DNA from: Gordionus sp. m RMFG-2023
Taxonomy: Eukaryota > Nematomorpha > Gordioida > Chordodea > Parachordodidae
Length of the DNA stretch: 64,000 bases
Assembly (NCBI RefSeq): GCF_954871325.1
Contig: NC_088776.1
Span: 7,757,985 to 7,821,984 of the forward strand
Direction: 5' to 3'
A program made the translations under genes and the position numbers. The notes beneath the pieces are model-generated. The model was not told the DNA's origin. It did not search any database and saw only the letters and a program-made list of their open reading frames with translations. Shown here in pieces: positions 1-19,300 of the stretch (its first letter is position 1; the number at the start of each line of letters is the position of its first letter).

Positions 1-326
1 TATAAAATACAATACTCCGCTTCCCTCTAGTGCTCCTGTGGAGCGCCTATTTAGTATTGCAAAACAGGTCTTAAGGAAGAGGCGTGGATGTTTGTTAGAT
101 TCTAATTTAGAAAAATTTATTAATTTTTAAAGCTAATAAAAGATTATAAATATTTTGATATATCATTTAATATAAATAAAATTTGTTTCGTGTACTTTCT
201 AAAAAAAATAAAAATCAAAGGAGCGGCTATGGAGTGGCACTCCATTGTTTGGAGCGGGAGCTAGCTCCTTTTGAAAATTTAGTAGCGGGAGATAGCTACT
301 TTTAAAAAGGAGCGTAAACAACTCTG
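1..326 (+). mobile_element. hAT DNA transposon, 3' end with dimerisation-domain coding
   Basis: Positions 2-130 code [20 protein letters not shown] and stop shortly after, which is the hAT C-terminal dimerisation motif (SSAxxERLFS). The element then has G+C-rich subterminal repeats built on GGAGCG and AGCTAGCTCC and ends in CAACTCTG at 326, the complement of a CAGAGTTG hAT terminus. It is cut by the left edge. It lies between the second visible phosphatase exon and the catalytic exon expected further left. Confidence 0.8.
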
Positions 327-852
327 ATTTTATTAGATGAAAAACCAATATAAAACTCGGCTCAACATTTAGTATTGCATAAATTTAAATAAAATATAAT
401 TTCATTTTTATTGAATTCTAATTTAACAAATAAATAGATTTATTAATATTTAAAAAAAAAAATTTATTTTATACATTAAATTTAAAAGAGCGGTCGAGCG
501 GCGCTCCCCTATTCCAACCCTAAAAGAACTAGCTACAACTCCTGATTCTTAAAAGGAGTTGCGTTCTAGGTGTTTTTGAAGAAGTGTAATTGTAAAATTA
601 TCTGGAATTTATAAGATAGGTATTAAAAACACTGTTTCAATAAATTTCTACTAAAATCAGATTTTTAAAAACTACCTTGTATAATATATCTAACCAATAA
701 TATTTTATTTATAGTTTTAATTTCATTTGTTTTTATAATTGACTACCCAATCGCTAGAATGTTCCAGTATATGGCTTTAACCCGGTAAAAAAATATAGGG
801 TGGAATTATATTTCAGGAGGAATAAAAAAAATGGAAAGCCTCGCGATTGTAC

Positions 853-8164
<7,312 letters not shown>

Positions 8165-8299
8165 AAATTTTTTAATGAAATAATTTTTTAGAGCAAGCGT
8201 TTTAATAAAATTAAAAACACTATTGAATTTGAATTTAAAGTGACGGATATCTGACGTTAAAATCATTAAGATCAAAGTTGAGCAAAAATCAATATACAT

Positions 8300-11200
8300 T
8301 TGATTTGACCATAATCAGCTCAATATAGTAAAACTTGGGCAGACAGAAAACGATACTTATACGTATACTTTTGAAATTTGGAATAATTGAAATAAGAATT
8401 GAAAAATTAATGGATAATTAATTTGAAATCATTTTCAAAAAATAATATTCATAATAATATCAATCTCTACATATATATAGTATTTTAAAGTAAAGTAATT
8501 AAAAGTATTTGAATAATGTAATTAAGATAAGGAAAATAAAAGTATTAGCCTTTAAAAACTAATGTTTTCTTTAAACAAATTAATTGAAACAATATTTTTT
8601 GTCGGACAAGTCAATTTAAATAATATATTAGTAAAATACTAAGTATTTTGTTTTCAACAATATCTAAGATACTTTATTTTAAAAAAATATTTGTCTTTTT
8701 TATTTTATCGACAAAATATACTTTTACAGTTACCTTTACATAGCTTTGTTTAAAAAATTTAATATTCCCTTCCCTATTAACATTTTTTTCATAGGATTTT
8801 TCTTATAATTTTGATGTTACAACTGAGATATTAAATTTATGATTTAGCAACATTTCATATAATAATGTAAATATGCCTATTCTGACAGTTTTAATTATTA
8901 ACATTATTTATAAAATTTCTATTTTTTTAAAAAAATATTAAAAATGACATATGATATATCTTTTCGTGAATAGAGAAGTGGAAAGGGATGGGGGGGGGGG
9001 AAGCTGTTATTTTTATAGCATAGAATGATATTTTCGAAACATACTACCAAGGAGATGATTATCCTTTGGTAAGGCGATGATTACACCTTGAAAGACCTGT
9101 ACCCTATGTCGCCGACCATTTAGGACATTTATTGCCAATATTAGGCGGCGTTGGACTTATATAAAATATTTTTAAATAGAACACAAAAATTTGTATTAAA
9201 ATAATTATGATAAAATTTATATTTATACCACTATCATTTATATTTCTTAGAATGTTAGCTTTAATATGATCTGTTAATAATTCTATCACCTCAAACCCCT
9301 ACTCTTAAAGTACAACTTCTTTAATTTATTAGAATTTCCAATGCCATCTACACAAAGCATACTTCCTATGAATAATTTATCAAATTTCAAACGAATATTT
9401 ATTTGTATTGGTTTTAATATTTTAGATCAGTTATTGACTCTTATAAATTGTTAATATTAAATTTAACAACATATGGAATATAAATAAATATTTTTTTAAA
9501 TAGATTTATACCTAAAACTAATTATTCGCTATCGTATTTTACAAATGCGAATAACAAAATTTTTCGCTTTGAATCGGATAAAATTAAGGAAAATATATTA
9601 CCTATCGAATAATTTTTCATCTATTATTAGATCCAATTATTAAAAAAATTAAATTTTAAAATTATTCATTATATTCAAAGTATTTGTAAAAATTCAAAAT
9701 TATTCGCTAATATTCGAAATTATTTGTAAATATTGAAAATTAATATATTTCAATTATTACAAAATATTTAACATGTTCGAACGTAAGAAAAATATGTAAA
9801 TAAAGATGAAAAGGAAAAATTATGTTGTTAAGATTATGTTTATGTAGGAATATAAAATCTAAAATTAAAGACAAAGGTAACTTTCATAGTAGATAGAGAT
9901 AATTGTGTTTAGTTATTTAAAGGTGATAATTAGGAATTTTATATTTAGAAGTTACTGGTAAACTAAAAACCAATGGAATTTTGAAACTAATAAAGACTAT
10001 AATATTTTAGATTTTAGAATTATTATCAAGTGATCACTAGAAATAACTTTGACAAAGAAATAGAAACATAAATTGCGAAAGTTAATATTTAACTAATAGG
10101 TTGCTGAGATATAATAATTAAAAAATTCGGTGAATAAGATTAGAATATAACTTTATTGTTAGGAAATAGTTGATTAAATTCTTATTGAAGATTTACGTTT
10201 AACTTTTATTTTAAGGGCTGCGAGAGATAAAACAGCCTCAAGGATTAATGTGAATTAGTATATTAGGTTGTAGATTAACCAAAAAATCTTCATAGAGAGA
10301 ATCGGCTTTTCGTCATTAGAAAATTTATGCCGCAATCGAGCTCAATTTGAGATCGGATTTTTTTTTATTTTGAATCATGAATAAGATTTAAGAAGAATCA
10401 TACAATATTATTCTAATAATAACAAAAGGAAAAACATGCTTTAGAAATATACATATCAGTTTTCAACAACGGTTGTGCGAAAAATTATAATGATTAGATT
10501 TCATAAGTTCTTCAAAGACGTGGGGTGAAAACCATAGTGATTAGAATTAAGAGGTTGTTCATAAACGTAAGTATGAAAACTTTTATGATTAGATGTCATT
10601 GATTTCTCAACAACGTATGTATGAAAAGAGATTTATATATTTCAGCAGTTTTTTTTTAAAGACTGAGTGTCAAAGAGTACATGAGGAAATAAATACACAA
10701 TGATAATTTTATTAAAATAGATAGGTTTTGATATATATTTTAGAATAGGATAGACATGGCTGAAAAGAAGATGGGATCAATAGCTAAAGGATGAGTACAA
10801 GTAAATTTTTCAATGAAAATATGGGTCTAGGCTTCATTAAGGGGAGAGGGGTGATAGAATTTGATATATTTATATAATTTATTATATTGTGCTACGTATT
10901 ATAAAATTTAAGATTTAGTATAATTTACGCCATTGATTAAAGGCAGAATTAGTTTAGAGGAGATAAATGTAGATATGTAAATAGATTATTTCAGGTAGAA
11001 GTAGATTGTGATTACCCGATATCTCAGCAAGGGCAAACTGTCGTAGAAGACCCGAAAGTCTGAAAGATAGATACAACCAATCAATTACAAGAGAAAGGGG
11101 GAAAACAAGCAAATTGATAGAAAAGAGGGTTAAGACGTTATGCTACAATAGTTAATCGCGGATCAATAACAGCCAATTATTATCGAGACTTGAGTCTAAG

Positions 11201-11560
11201 ATACGGAAATCGACAATCATAGGAACAAGAATTCGTGAAAACCATCGTTTATCGCAGACCAATCGTTTATCGAGATAAAAAGCTAATCGTGGATTACAAG
11301 AGAATGATAGAAAACAAGCAAGCTACGATGAAACTGGATGGCATCGATAATCGTTCATCAAGAGTGGATCGTGGAAAACAAGCGTTTATCAAGTTCGTCA
11401 GTGGCCTACAGAGATAAAAAGCTGATCATTTCCCAGGGTGACAAGCGACAGATATGAATTCAAAAATTTCAAGCGACAAAGCCTTCGTTAGAACTTAGAA
11501 GACAGCAAAAATTAAGAAGAATAAGTCGAGATCGAAAGAAGATTGATCATTCGCAGAATG
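8300..11560. other. A+T-rich intergenic DNA without recognisable genes
   Basis: Only short frames and low-complexity sequence are seen, with a G11 run at 8990-9000. From about 11000 the sequence becomes less A+T-rich and shows a loosely repeated CGTTTATCG pattern; a 60-residue basic frame there (11235-11417, plus) has no recognisable family. Confidence 0.5.
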
Positions 11561-11584
11561 TTGGGTCTAATTTAAGTAGGGAGG

Positions 11585-12022
11585 TGTTGTGAATGTTAGA
11601 ATTTGCATAAAGATTTCTTTTGGATTTTGTTGTACTTTATGGAATTTGCATAAAGAATTTTTGAGGATTTATTGTTATAACGCGTGATAAAAAGATTATA
11701 TTTGAATAGTTATAAAAGAGTATAAAAAGGCAAATTTTTACGAGATAAACAATCTTTGTTTTTTTTAAATTATTAACTTTTTTAATTTTATTTAATTTTA
11801 TTTTACTTGGGAAACTTTTAATTTGTTTTAAAGGTTTCATAAATCAATTTATAAAACCATTTTTTTATTTTTATTTTTAATATTTTAAATTCTACGAATC
11901 AATTCGAATAATTTTATTATTATTCGTAAGAATACGATTTATGAATTATTAGAGTAGTACCAATATCGCAAATAATCGATTAATATTTTTGTAAGAATAA
12001 ATTGTATTTAAATTATTAAATA
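11585..12022 (+). mobile_element. Possible fossil LTR (low confidence)
   Basis: A purine-rich AAGTAGGGAGG directly precedes TGTTGTGAATGTT. Inside is a TATA-like TATAAAAGAGTATAAAAAGG. This is the layout of a 3' LTR preceded by its polypurine tract. No second copy and no recognisable internal genes lie in the window; if real it is an old, broken fragment. Confidence 0.2.
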
Positions 12023-12023
12023 C

Positions 12024-12130
12024 CTCATCTAAAGTTGGCTGAACAAATAGAAGTACTAATTCTAAAATATGCCAATATTGTTCTTCATTAGTATCTGACT
12101 TTAACCAGTATTGGTAGCCAGCATCAGCGT
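12024..12130 (-). CDS. Isolated exon-like block
   Basis: It codes GYQYWLKSDTNEEQYWHILE and ends at GTATTT, with an acceptor-like TGTCATGTAG on its right. The acceptor lies inside the terminal repeat of the element at 12125-12695. The unc79 stop is upstream at 13214, so this is not an unc79 exon. It could be an exon of another gene or transposon debris. Confidence 0.25.
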
Positions 12131-12695
12131 CTACATGACAGGATTTTCACTGGATGCAAACCCCCTTCAAAAACCTTTGCTTACCCCCCTAAAAAATTCC
12201 CGCCGTCTTCGGCGTCGGTGTTTCCCTATTTTTAATTTCACTTTTGTGATTATATTGATATTCTATCAGAAAATTTAAAAAGAATAACTAATTATTTTAT
12301 CTCTACTACTAACTATCGACATTTTGTGAGTATAAAGGAGTTATTTTTTAGATAATAAATGCAATTAAAACCCCCATCATTTATAATGAATTCCTTATTA
12401 TAGCATTATATGCTTTAAATGCATAAACCTTTTAAATTACATTTATAAGGATAGCAGAAAGTTTTATTTGGAAAATAATGTCTATGATTGTTTGATAGAT
12501 TTGGTTGATGAATTGTATTATAATAGGTCTAAAATAAAAAAAGTATTAATTTTTCCAATAATAAATTTTGTCCTTATTTGATCTCAAAATTTAATAGATA
12601 ACCCCCCCCCCCCCATTAAAGGCGCCTACCCCCTTCCCCCCTCAAGTAAATAGTATGCGAACTGTTCCTACCCCTCTCCGTTCATATAGACGCTG
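12125..12695. mobile_element. Non-autonomous element with CAGCGTCTA terminal repeats
   Basis: CAGCGTCTACATGA at 12125 is repeated inverted at 12695 (CAGCGTCTATATGA). The interior is A+T-rich with a C13 run and no coding. Confidence 0.6.
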
Positions 12696-13213
12696 ATTTT
12701 GGGCCAGGCCTCAGACAATTTTTTTTAAATAAAATCTCGGGATGGATTTCAGGCAAATTTTTTAAAAACTTTGGCCCGAGCGGGATAAAAAATTTGGCGA
12801 GCAAAGCCGGGCAACTTATGCAAATTTCCTTTATGGTTGAAACGGCTGGGGCCTTGCAGATCCTCATAATATTAACCGATATCCATCCTTTAGGGCTAGG
12901 GGTACTGATATGCCGGTCACAATTCCTCCTAATTTATATTATACATTTTAAAAAATATTGTAGCTACCAACTCAGTCGAAAGTATGGCTTTAACTATAAA
13001 CTTTATTATTAATTTTTTTTTTAAAAAAAATATTACATTTAAAAAAAAACAATTATTATAAATGAATATATTAAATATAAATATTAAGAATTGTAAATAT
13101 TTAAACATTTTGATAATTTATAAATAAATTTGCTTAAATAAAACGCTAAAAAATTACACGTTATAAATAATGGAATTATAAAATAATGGATTTATAAGAT
13201 ATGAAATTATATA

Positions 13214-13393
13214 TTAAAGAGTGTAAATTTGGATTGCCATGGATGATTGCATTTCTGTCCGACTCAATTTAAATTGAACTTTCGTTAGCCATTCCATAAA
13301 TGTAGAGCTATGGAAAAAATTATCTTTGTTCAATTCTAATTTAGGAGCCCAGTTTAATACTTTATTCAGCCTGATTTGCAAGTGGGAGGGCAA
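13214..13393 (-). CDS. unc79: unc79 exon 47 (C-terminus and stop)
   Basis: It codes PSHLQIRLNKVLN and then FMEWLTKVQFKLSRTEMQSS, ending nine residues later at a TAA. Vertebrate UNC79 ends with AGLQLRLQAIQN and LRKWLQCTQFKMAQVEIQSS and about eight further residues, so this is the natural C-terminus. Confidence 0.95.
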   Translation of the reverse strand: MPSHLQIRLNKVLNWAPKLELNKDNFFHSSTFMEWLTKVQFKLSRTEMQSSMAIQIYTL

Positions 13394-16300
13394 CTTGATT
13401 GATACACGAATAAATAAAAAATATGTGTATTTTTATATAAATATATAATTCAAGATATATGTTTAGAAATAAAATAACATATACGATTTGTAAAATAGTT
13501 TAAACTTAAAAATGACATTATAGAATATTATCTCAAAGTTATGGCCTCCTTTGATTGTAAAAGCGATATCATTATTGATATGTATTTATATGAGGTAATT
13601 ATTCAATTTATGTATCAGACAATTCCAAGTAATTTTTTTATCCTTAATTTACAGCAATTAAATGAACTAACCAGAAAAGTGGACTTTACGATCAAATGAC
13701 TTTAAGATCATAGTTAGGCAAATCTATTATAACACAACATTACTCACTGACCATAGTCTGTCATTAGGAGATAAAAAATACCAAATCAGATTTAATGATA
13801 AAACAATTTATTAGTTAAACTTTATTAAAATTAACATAAAATATGTATTAAGATATATAAATATATGAATTAAAAATTGATATTTAAATAGCTAAAAAAA
13901 ATGTTTCAATAATCTACAGACCTTCCGGTTCGGGTTTCAAAATCGAAGATTATTTTGTTAGCGATTTTGCGAACAAGGAACCTAGCGAGGACAGCTTTTT
14001 AGACAATAATTTAAATACGGGGTATTTTCGAACCGGGTCGAGTTCGGACTTGAAAAATCGTTCACTATTAAGTTATACAAAATTGAACGATGGGAAAATT
14101 ATTTTAAAAAAAAACTCCTGTACTTGTTCTTGGTAATAAAGAATAGGACGCCACAATGGAAATAATTTGATGAGAGAGGAAGCGTTAATTTCTTGCAAAG
14201 ATTCAATCGTATTCAACAAATGCAAGCTAATCATTTCAGGATACTGAAAAAAAAGAAAGATTTTTTTTTTAAAAATCGGATTTGGAAAATTGTGATATGA
14301 CCGGAAATGCCTTCCAGCAATTTCTAGATTACCTAACCTATAAAAACCTGGTAATTGTCGCCATAAATTTATATATATATTTTTTAAATTTATATGAGAA
14401 ATCTATATAAATTAAGACTAATTCAGAAGATTTTGATAAAAGTTGGCTGAAACACAATGTGAAATACATTTCCGATATTTTTTATTTAAAATGCGCCCTT
14501 TAGCAAATAATTTAAATTAGAGAGATTCGGAATCCCTATACTATATATATATGAATAGAAACAAGATACTAGTATTAGAGGCCATCCATTTGAAATGTAA
14601 TGTAGTTTTTATATGGGGGAAAAAATAGGATAAATCTTTGATTATACACTTTGCATGTAGTGTATACGGTGTCAAGCTCCTAACCAATGCCCCCCTCCCT
14701 TCTTTACATAAAAAATTTGCCTGTTCTAGTAAATATAATTTTAACCTAATAAATTATTTTTACTAAGCCCAAACCCCCCCCCCCCCTCCTCTCCCATATG
14801 TATATATATATCACTATAAGGAAGAATTTGAAAGAAAAAAGCAGTAAACCTTAATAAACATTTAAAAATAACGACAATAATTCATAATTTAAAAAAAATA
14901 GCATTTTTATTTTTAGAGAAGGTGGAAGACAAATGATATAGCCAAAGGCCTACAATAAGTGGACCAAAAGATCTCCAATAAAATTTATGGGAGAAATACC
15001 CATTTAACAGTACCCCCCCCCCCTCAGCCTAAGCCAACGCTATAATTATAATTAAAGAGAATAAATTATTTGTAACATTTAAATTGTTTTTAATATATTA
15101 TCCATTTAAATACTAACGAAATTATAATGCGAAAAACTAGTTCATTATTCAAATAAAATATATATATTTTACAGATTTAGAGATCGTTAAAAATTGCAGT
15201 ATCCCGGGAATAATTTGACACCAAAAGCTCAGTAACGCATTTTCGGCCAACAAAGTAACTTCGCTCTCTTCCCGATGAATGGAAATGATATATTCATTGT
15301 AGATTGTCCAAAGCTATTATTTTTTGAAAAATAAATGATTAATAATATAGAAGAAAAAAGCTAAAAAAGGGTAGGGTTCGTCCTTGCGCAACTCATTTTT
15401 GAGACCCTAAACATCTTTTAAAATGACACCCTATTTTAATGGCATTATTATTCATGTTTTTTCTCACCGAACATAGCCTTAGGGCTTTAAATATAGAATA
15501 TTGGATTAGTGCTTAAATAAAATATAACAAATAATATTAAAAAATATATATTAGAACTTGGCACAGAATAAAGCCGTAAAAGAGCGCCGTGGTGTGCAAA
15601 ACACTGGATTGAGAAAATTCTGGAAACTTCATAACTAAATGCATAATTAAATCCGATATCTTGGGATGATGATCTAACATAAATGGTTGGCATGGGATAT
15701 TGGAAGATGATTTGGCTAAACAATTGTTGTGAAGGGAAGCCAGGAGAATCCAACAAGATAACCTAATCTTGGAAACGCAATCCGTAAAATCCTTGAGCCT
15801 ATTAATACACAAAAAAATATGGATCTTTCACTGAGTAAAATTTTACATAGATTAACCAATTATAATTTCAAAACAGAGTTTTGCAAAAATCTTTAAAGAT
15901 TTTTTATGCATGAAAATTAATATAACTTTTACTAATAATAATTAATTAAAATAAAAATACAACACTTTGTAATTTTCAATTTTCTTTATTTCTATCGATA
16001 AAAAATTAATAATGTTTTTTATCAATAATCCGATATATTACTATTTCTATGATTGACATTTTTTCTAATTAATGTTTTAATTATAGTAATATATTACTAC
16101 GATTACAACAAAAATCACAAAATTTTACATATAAAAAAATGCCTCAGTAATTAATTCGGCAAAAATTCTTGAAAATAAACAAATATTCAGACATCGCTAA
16201 CGAAATTTTAATTCTACTTGTCACCAGTACTCTTGGTGTGATAAGAATTCTTTAAATTTATCATGTTATATGGTAGAAAATTTAGCCAAATAAGTAGCGA

Positions 16301-19300
16301 TTCGTAATGAAACCTTCTATTTTAAACAAGCCATTAAAGAGCTAATCATTGGTTACATATAACAATGCATATAAACCGATCTCTCAATTGCTTTTTTTTT
16401 ATATATATGCGTTATAACGTTTATCATATTTACTTGTATATATGACCTTTGTTTTAAATAAGCCTTTCAATTCAATTATATTTAATAACCCCCGCCTCTT
16501 TCCTTGACTAAAATTTTTATTCTCAAAAAGAAATCAAATTCTTTTCTTTTCTTAATGTATGCATATATCAAAATTGCAAAAAAAATAAATAAATAATTTT
16601 TTGCAATAGATTTAGATTCCTTAAGAGGAAACGACTTAGAGAAGCCACCCCGTAAAAGAAGAGAACTACTGTTCTGAGGCGGTCCCAACCTTAAGGTATT
16701 TTATCGTTGACTCAATTACCCCTGTTGTTCGTTGCTAAGATTACTAGATTTCCCTCCGACATTTCCAGGTCCGGTGTAAGAAGTTTTGGGATTGATATCA
16801 TTTTTGGTCAGGGTGAGATTGGCAGGCCATTGATTAGACGAAGTAATGTAATTACCGTAGTTGGGAATGGAAGAAGGGGGAGTAGTGATGGCTGATAAGC
16901 CTATTTTGTTTTGAATGAAAAAAATAATATATATTTGAACAAATTTCGTAAAATAAGAAACAAATAAAAATTAATTTCAAGTTAATCTTTGGCCAAAATC
17001 GATAGTCGGTAAATATAGTCCATACTGGAAAATCGTGATGTTGCTTATTGTGGTAATTATGTAATAATCTAAAATTTTATTTTAATCATGTCTTTATCTG
17101 TTATTTCTCTCCTTCTATATCAAATACATTTATTTATTTATTTTTAATACATTAATTTAATTGAATACAATATATCATTTTATTATGCCTTGAAGGTATT
17201 CTATTACATTTATATAGTATACATAATAGATATGCATAAGATCGAAGCAAATGTTGACTAGATTTTGTTCAAGGTTATAATGTTAAATTTCGCAATTATT
17301 TTATCTAATCTCTATGATTTCCTCTAAAACAAAATTGATTAGGAATAGGGTCATAGTCATAAGATTTTCTTTTAAACACAAATAAGGTCATAGTAATAAG
17401 ATTTTCTTTTAAACACAAATAGGGTCATAGTCATAAGATTTTCTTTTAAACACAAGAAAATAATCAAAAATAAAAAACTTTTTTTAGCGTAAAGAAAAGC
17501 AAAATGGGTTCTAAGCCATGCCGGGCCCTGACTGGCCACGTTGGCAGAAGGCCCTCCGGTTCCTTTGTTAACTGCCCCTTGAATGGATAAAAGGTTGGAA
17601 GTTAGAGTGGAAAATTTTTCGGACTCGCGCGACATTTCGCACGCTAAAACCTGGGCCAGGCCCATCTTGACGTAGGCGCCCAACTGTTGGTGGTAATTTT
17701 CGGATTGTATCATCAGATGCTCGAAATAATTTTCTTTGTTAGACCTATTAGATAGGTCAGAAGTAGAACTCAAGGAAATATTTTGGTAGTCATCGTTCTT
17801 ATCGTCACTAATAATCGCGCTCGTGATTCTACACGTTTTCTTCGTATCCACATCTTTTTCTTCTTCCGAATCATCTTCAGAATTTTCGGTAACGTAACCG
17901 TTTTGATCGGGTGATAGGGAGGAAAGATAATAAATGATCGGCGATTTCGAAATTATCTTGGCACGTTGTTCGGAGGTTAATGTCCCGGGTATCGGGTTGG
18001 AAGCCGCCGGCCTTTGGGGGGAAGGGGTTGTGGAAGTGGCGAGAAAATTGGTAGATTTAAGCGGTTGCTGCAAGCGAGTGATGGAGGCTATGTCGGAAAC
18101 AAAATTGACAAATTCGTTCGTGACGTGTTTCACGCTTTCAGAGGCACCGGAATTGATCTACGATTAAGCGGATTGTTAAAAATAATTAGACAATTTTATA
18201 TAACATACATATTTCGTGGATCTATCTCGAATTTTACATTTATATTTAATCAGTACTTAAAAGGAACGCGTATATATTTGAACATTTCTTTTAGCAAAGG
18301 AGCCAAGTTCTTTTTGTTAAAAAAAAGAGATGAGTATAAAAATGTACTATAGAAGCAATAAACTGATGGGCATGTAAAACGGAAGGCAAAAGGACGATTG
18401 GTTAAATAGATGCCGTTGGGTCGGAAGTGGAGGGAACAAGACCCAGAGAGCGACCAAAGACAAGCTGGATGATAGTGCTAGACTCTAAATTTGACCCGGG
18501 GCGATGCCCAAAACCGTGGAAAATAGAGAAATGGATTTAGAAGGGAAAATGGCAGATATTTTAAAAATATAATCGATGAGCTATTATTAATTATATACTA
18601 CAAAATAGGAATTTGCAGACTTTAAGGAATCATAAGAGCTGACTAAGTAAAAAATGGAGATAGAACATTTAATAACTCCCTGGGCATCAGAAATCATAAA
18701 ATGTGAAAAAAAATAGCTCGTCATTCCTCACCATAATTTGTGGGTCAACAATATTGTCATCGACACCGAAATCCGTCTCGTTAACGCTCTGATGAATAAA
18801 GGCTGGCATTATATTACATCCCAGACTACTTCCCATATCTATTAATATGAGCTATATATATAAAAAAAAGACTTAATATATAGTTAGAACATATGTTATA
18901 AAAATTTCGATATGGTCATATTGATTTAACCCCCCCCCCCACCCCCCACGAACAGGAAATATCTCTAATAAACCTGTATAATCATGAGAACGTTAACGGG
19001 CAAAATTATTTTTTTGAACGTCAAAACTTGAACGAGTTCGGAAACGACGAGGCGAGAAAAATATTGCTTGTCTCTGTCCTTGCTGAAACATATGTTAGAA
19101 TTGCAAAGAAAGCACATTTCCCACAATTGTTCGATATCGATAGGTGCGGTGGCCAGGCAAGCCGTCAAAATTTTGCCAAAGTAATCAAAAAGATTCTTTA
19201 TTTTTTTTAAGAATAAAGTGATAAATAGAGGAAAAAAAAATTGAATTGATTATATTTAAAAGATTATTTGAGATAATTATTTTATGTATAAATTATAAAA

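Noticed and set aside
11235-11417. 60-residue basic plus-strand protein
   Set aside because: It is built from a loosely repeated CGTTTATCG pattern, with no recognisable domain.
12682-13012. Overlapping frames on both strands at 12.7-13.0 kb
   Set aside because: The region borders a TIR element and shows no recognisable motif on either strand; it lies after the unc79 stop.
15487-15756. 89-residue minus frame
   Set aside because: It is a shadow of unc79 exon 44 in another frame.
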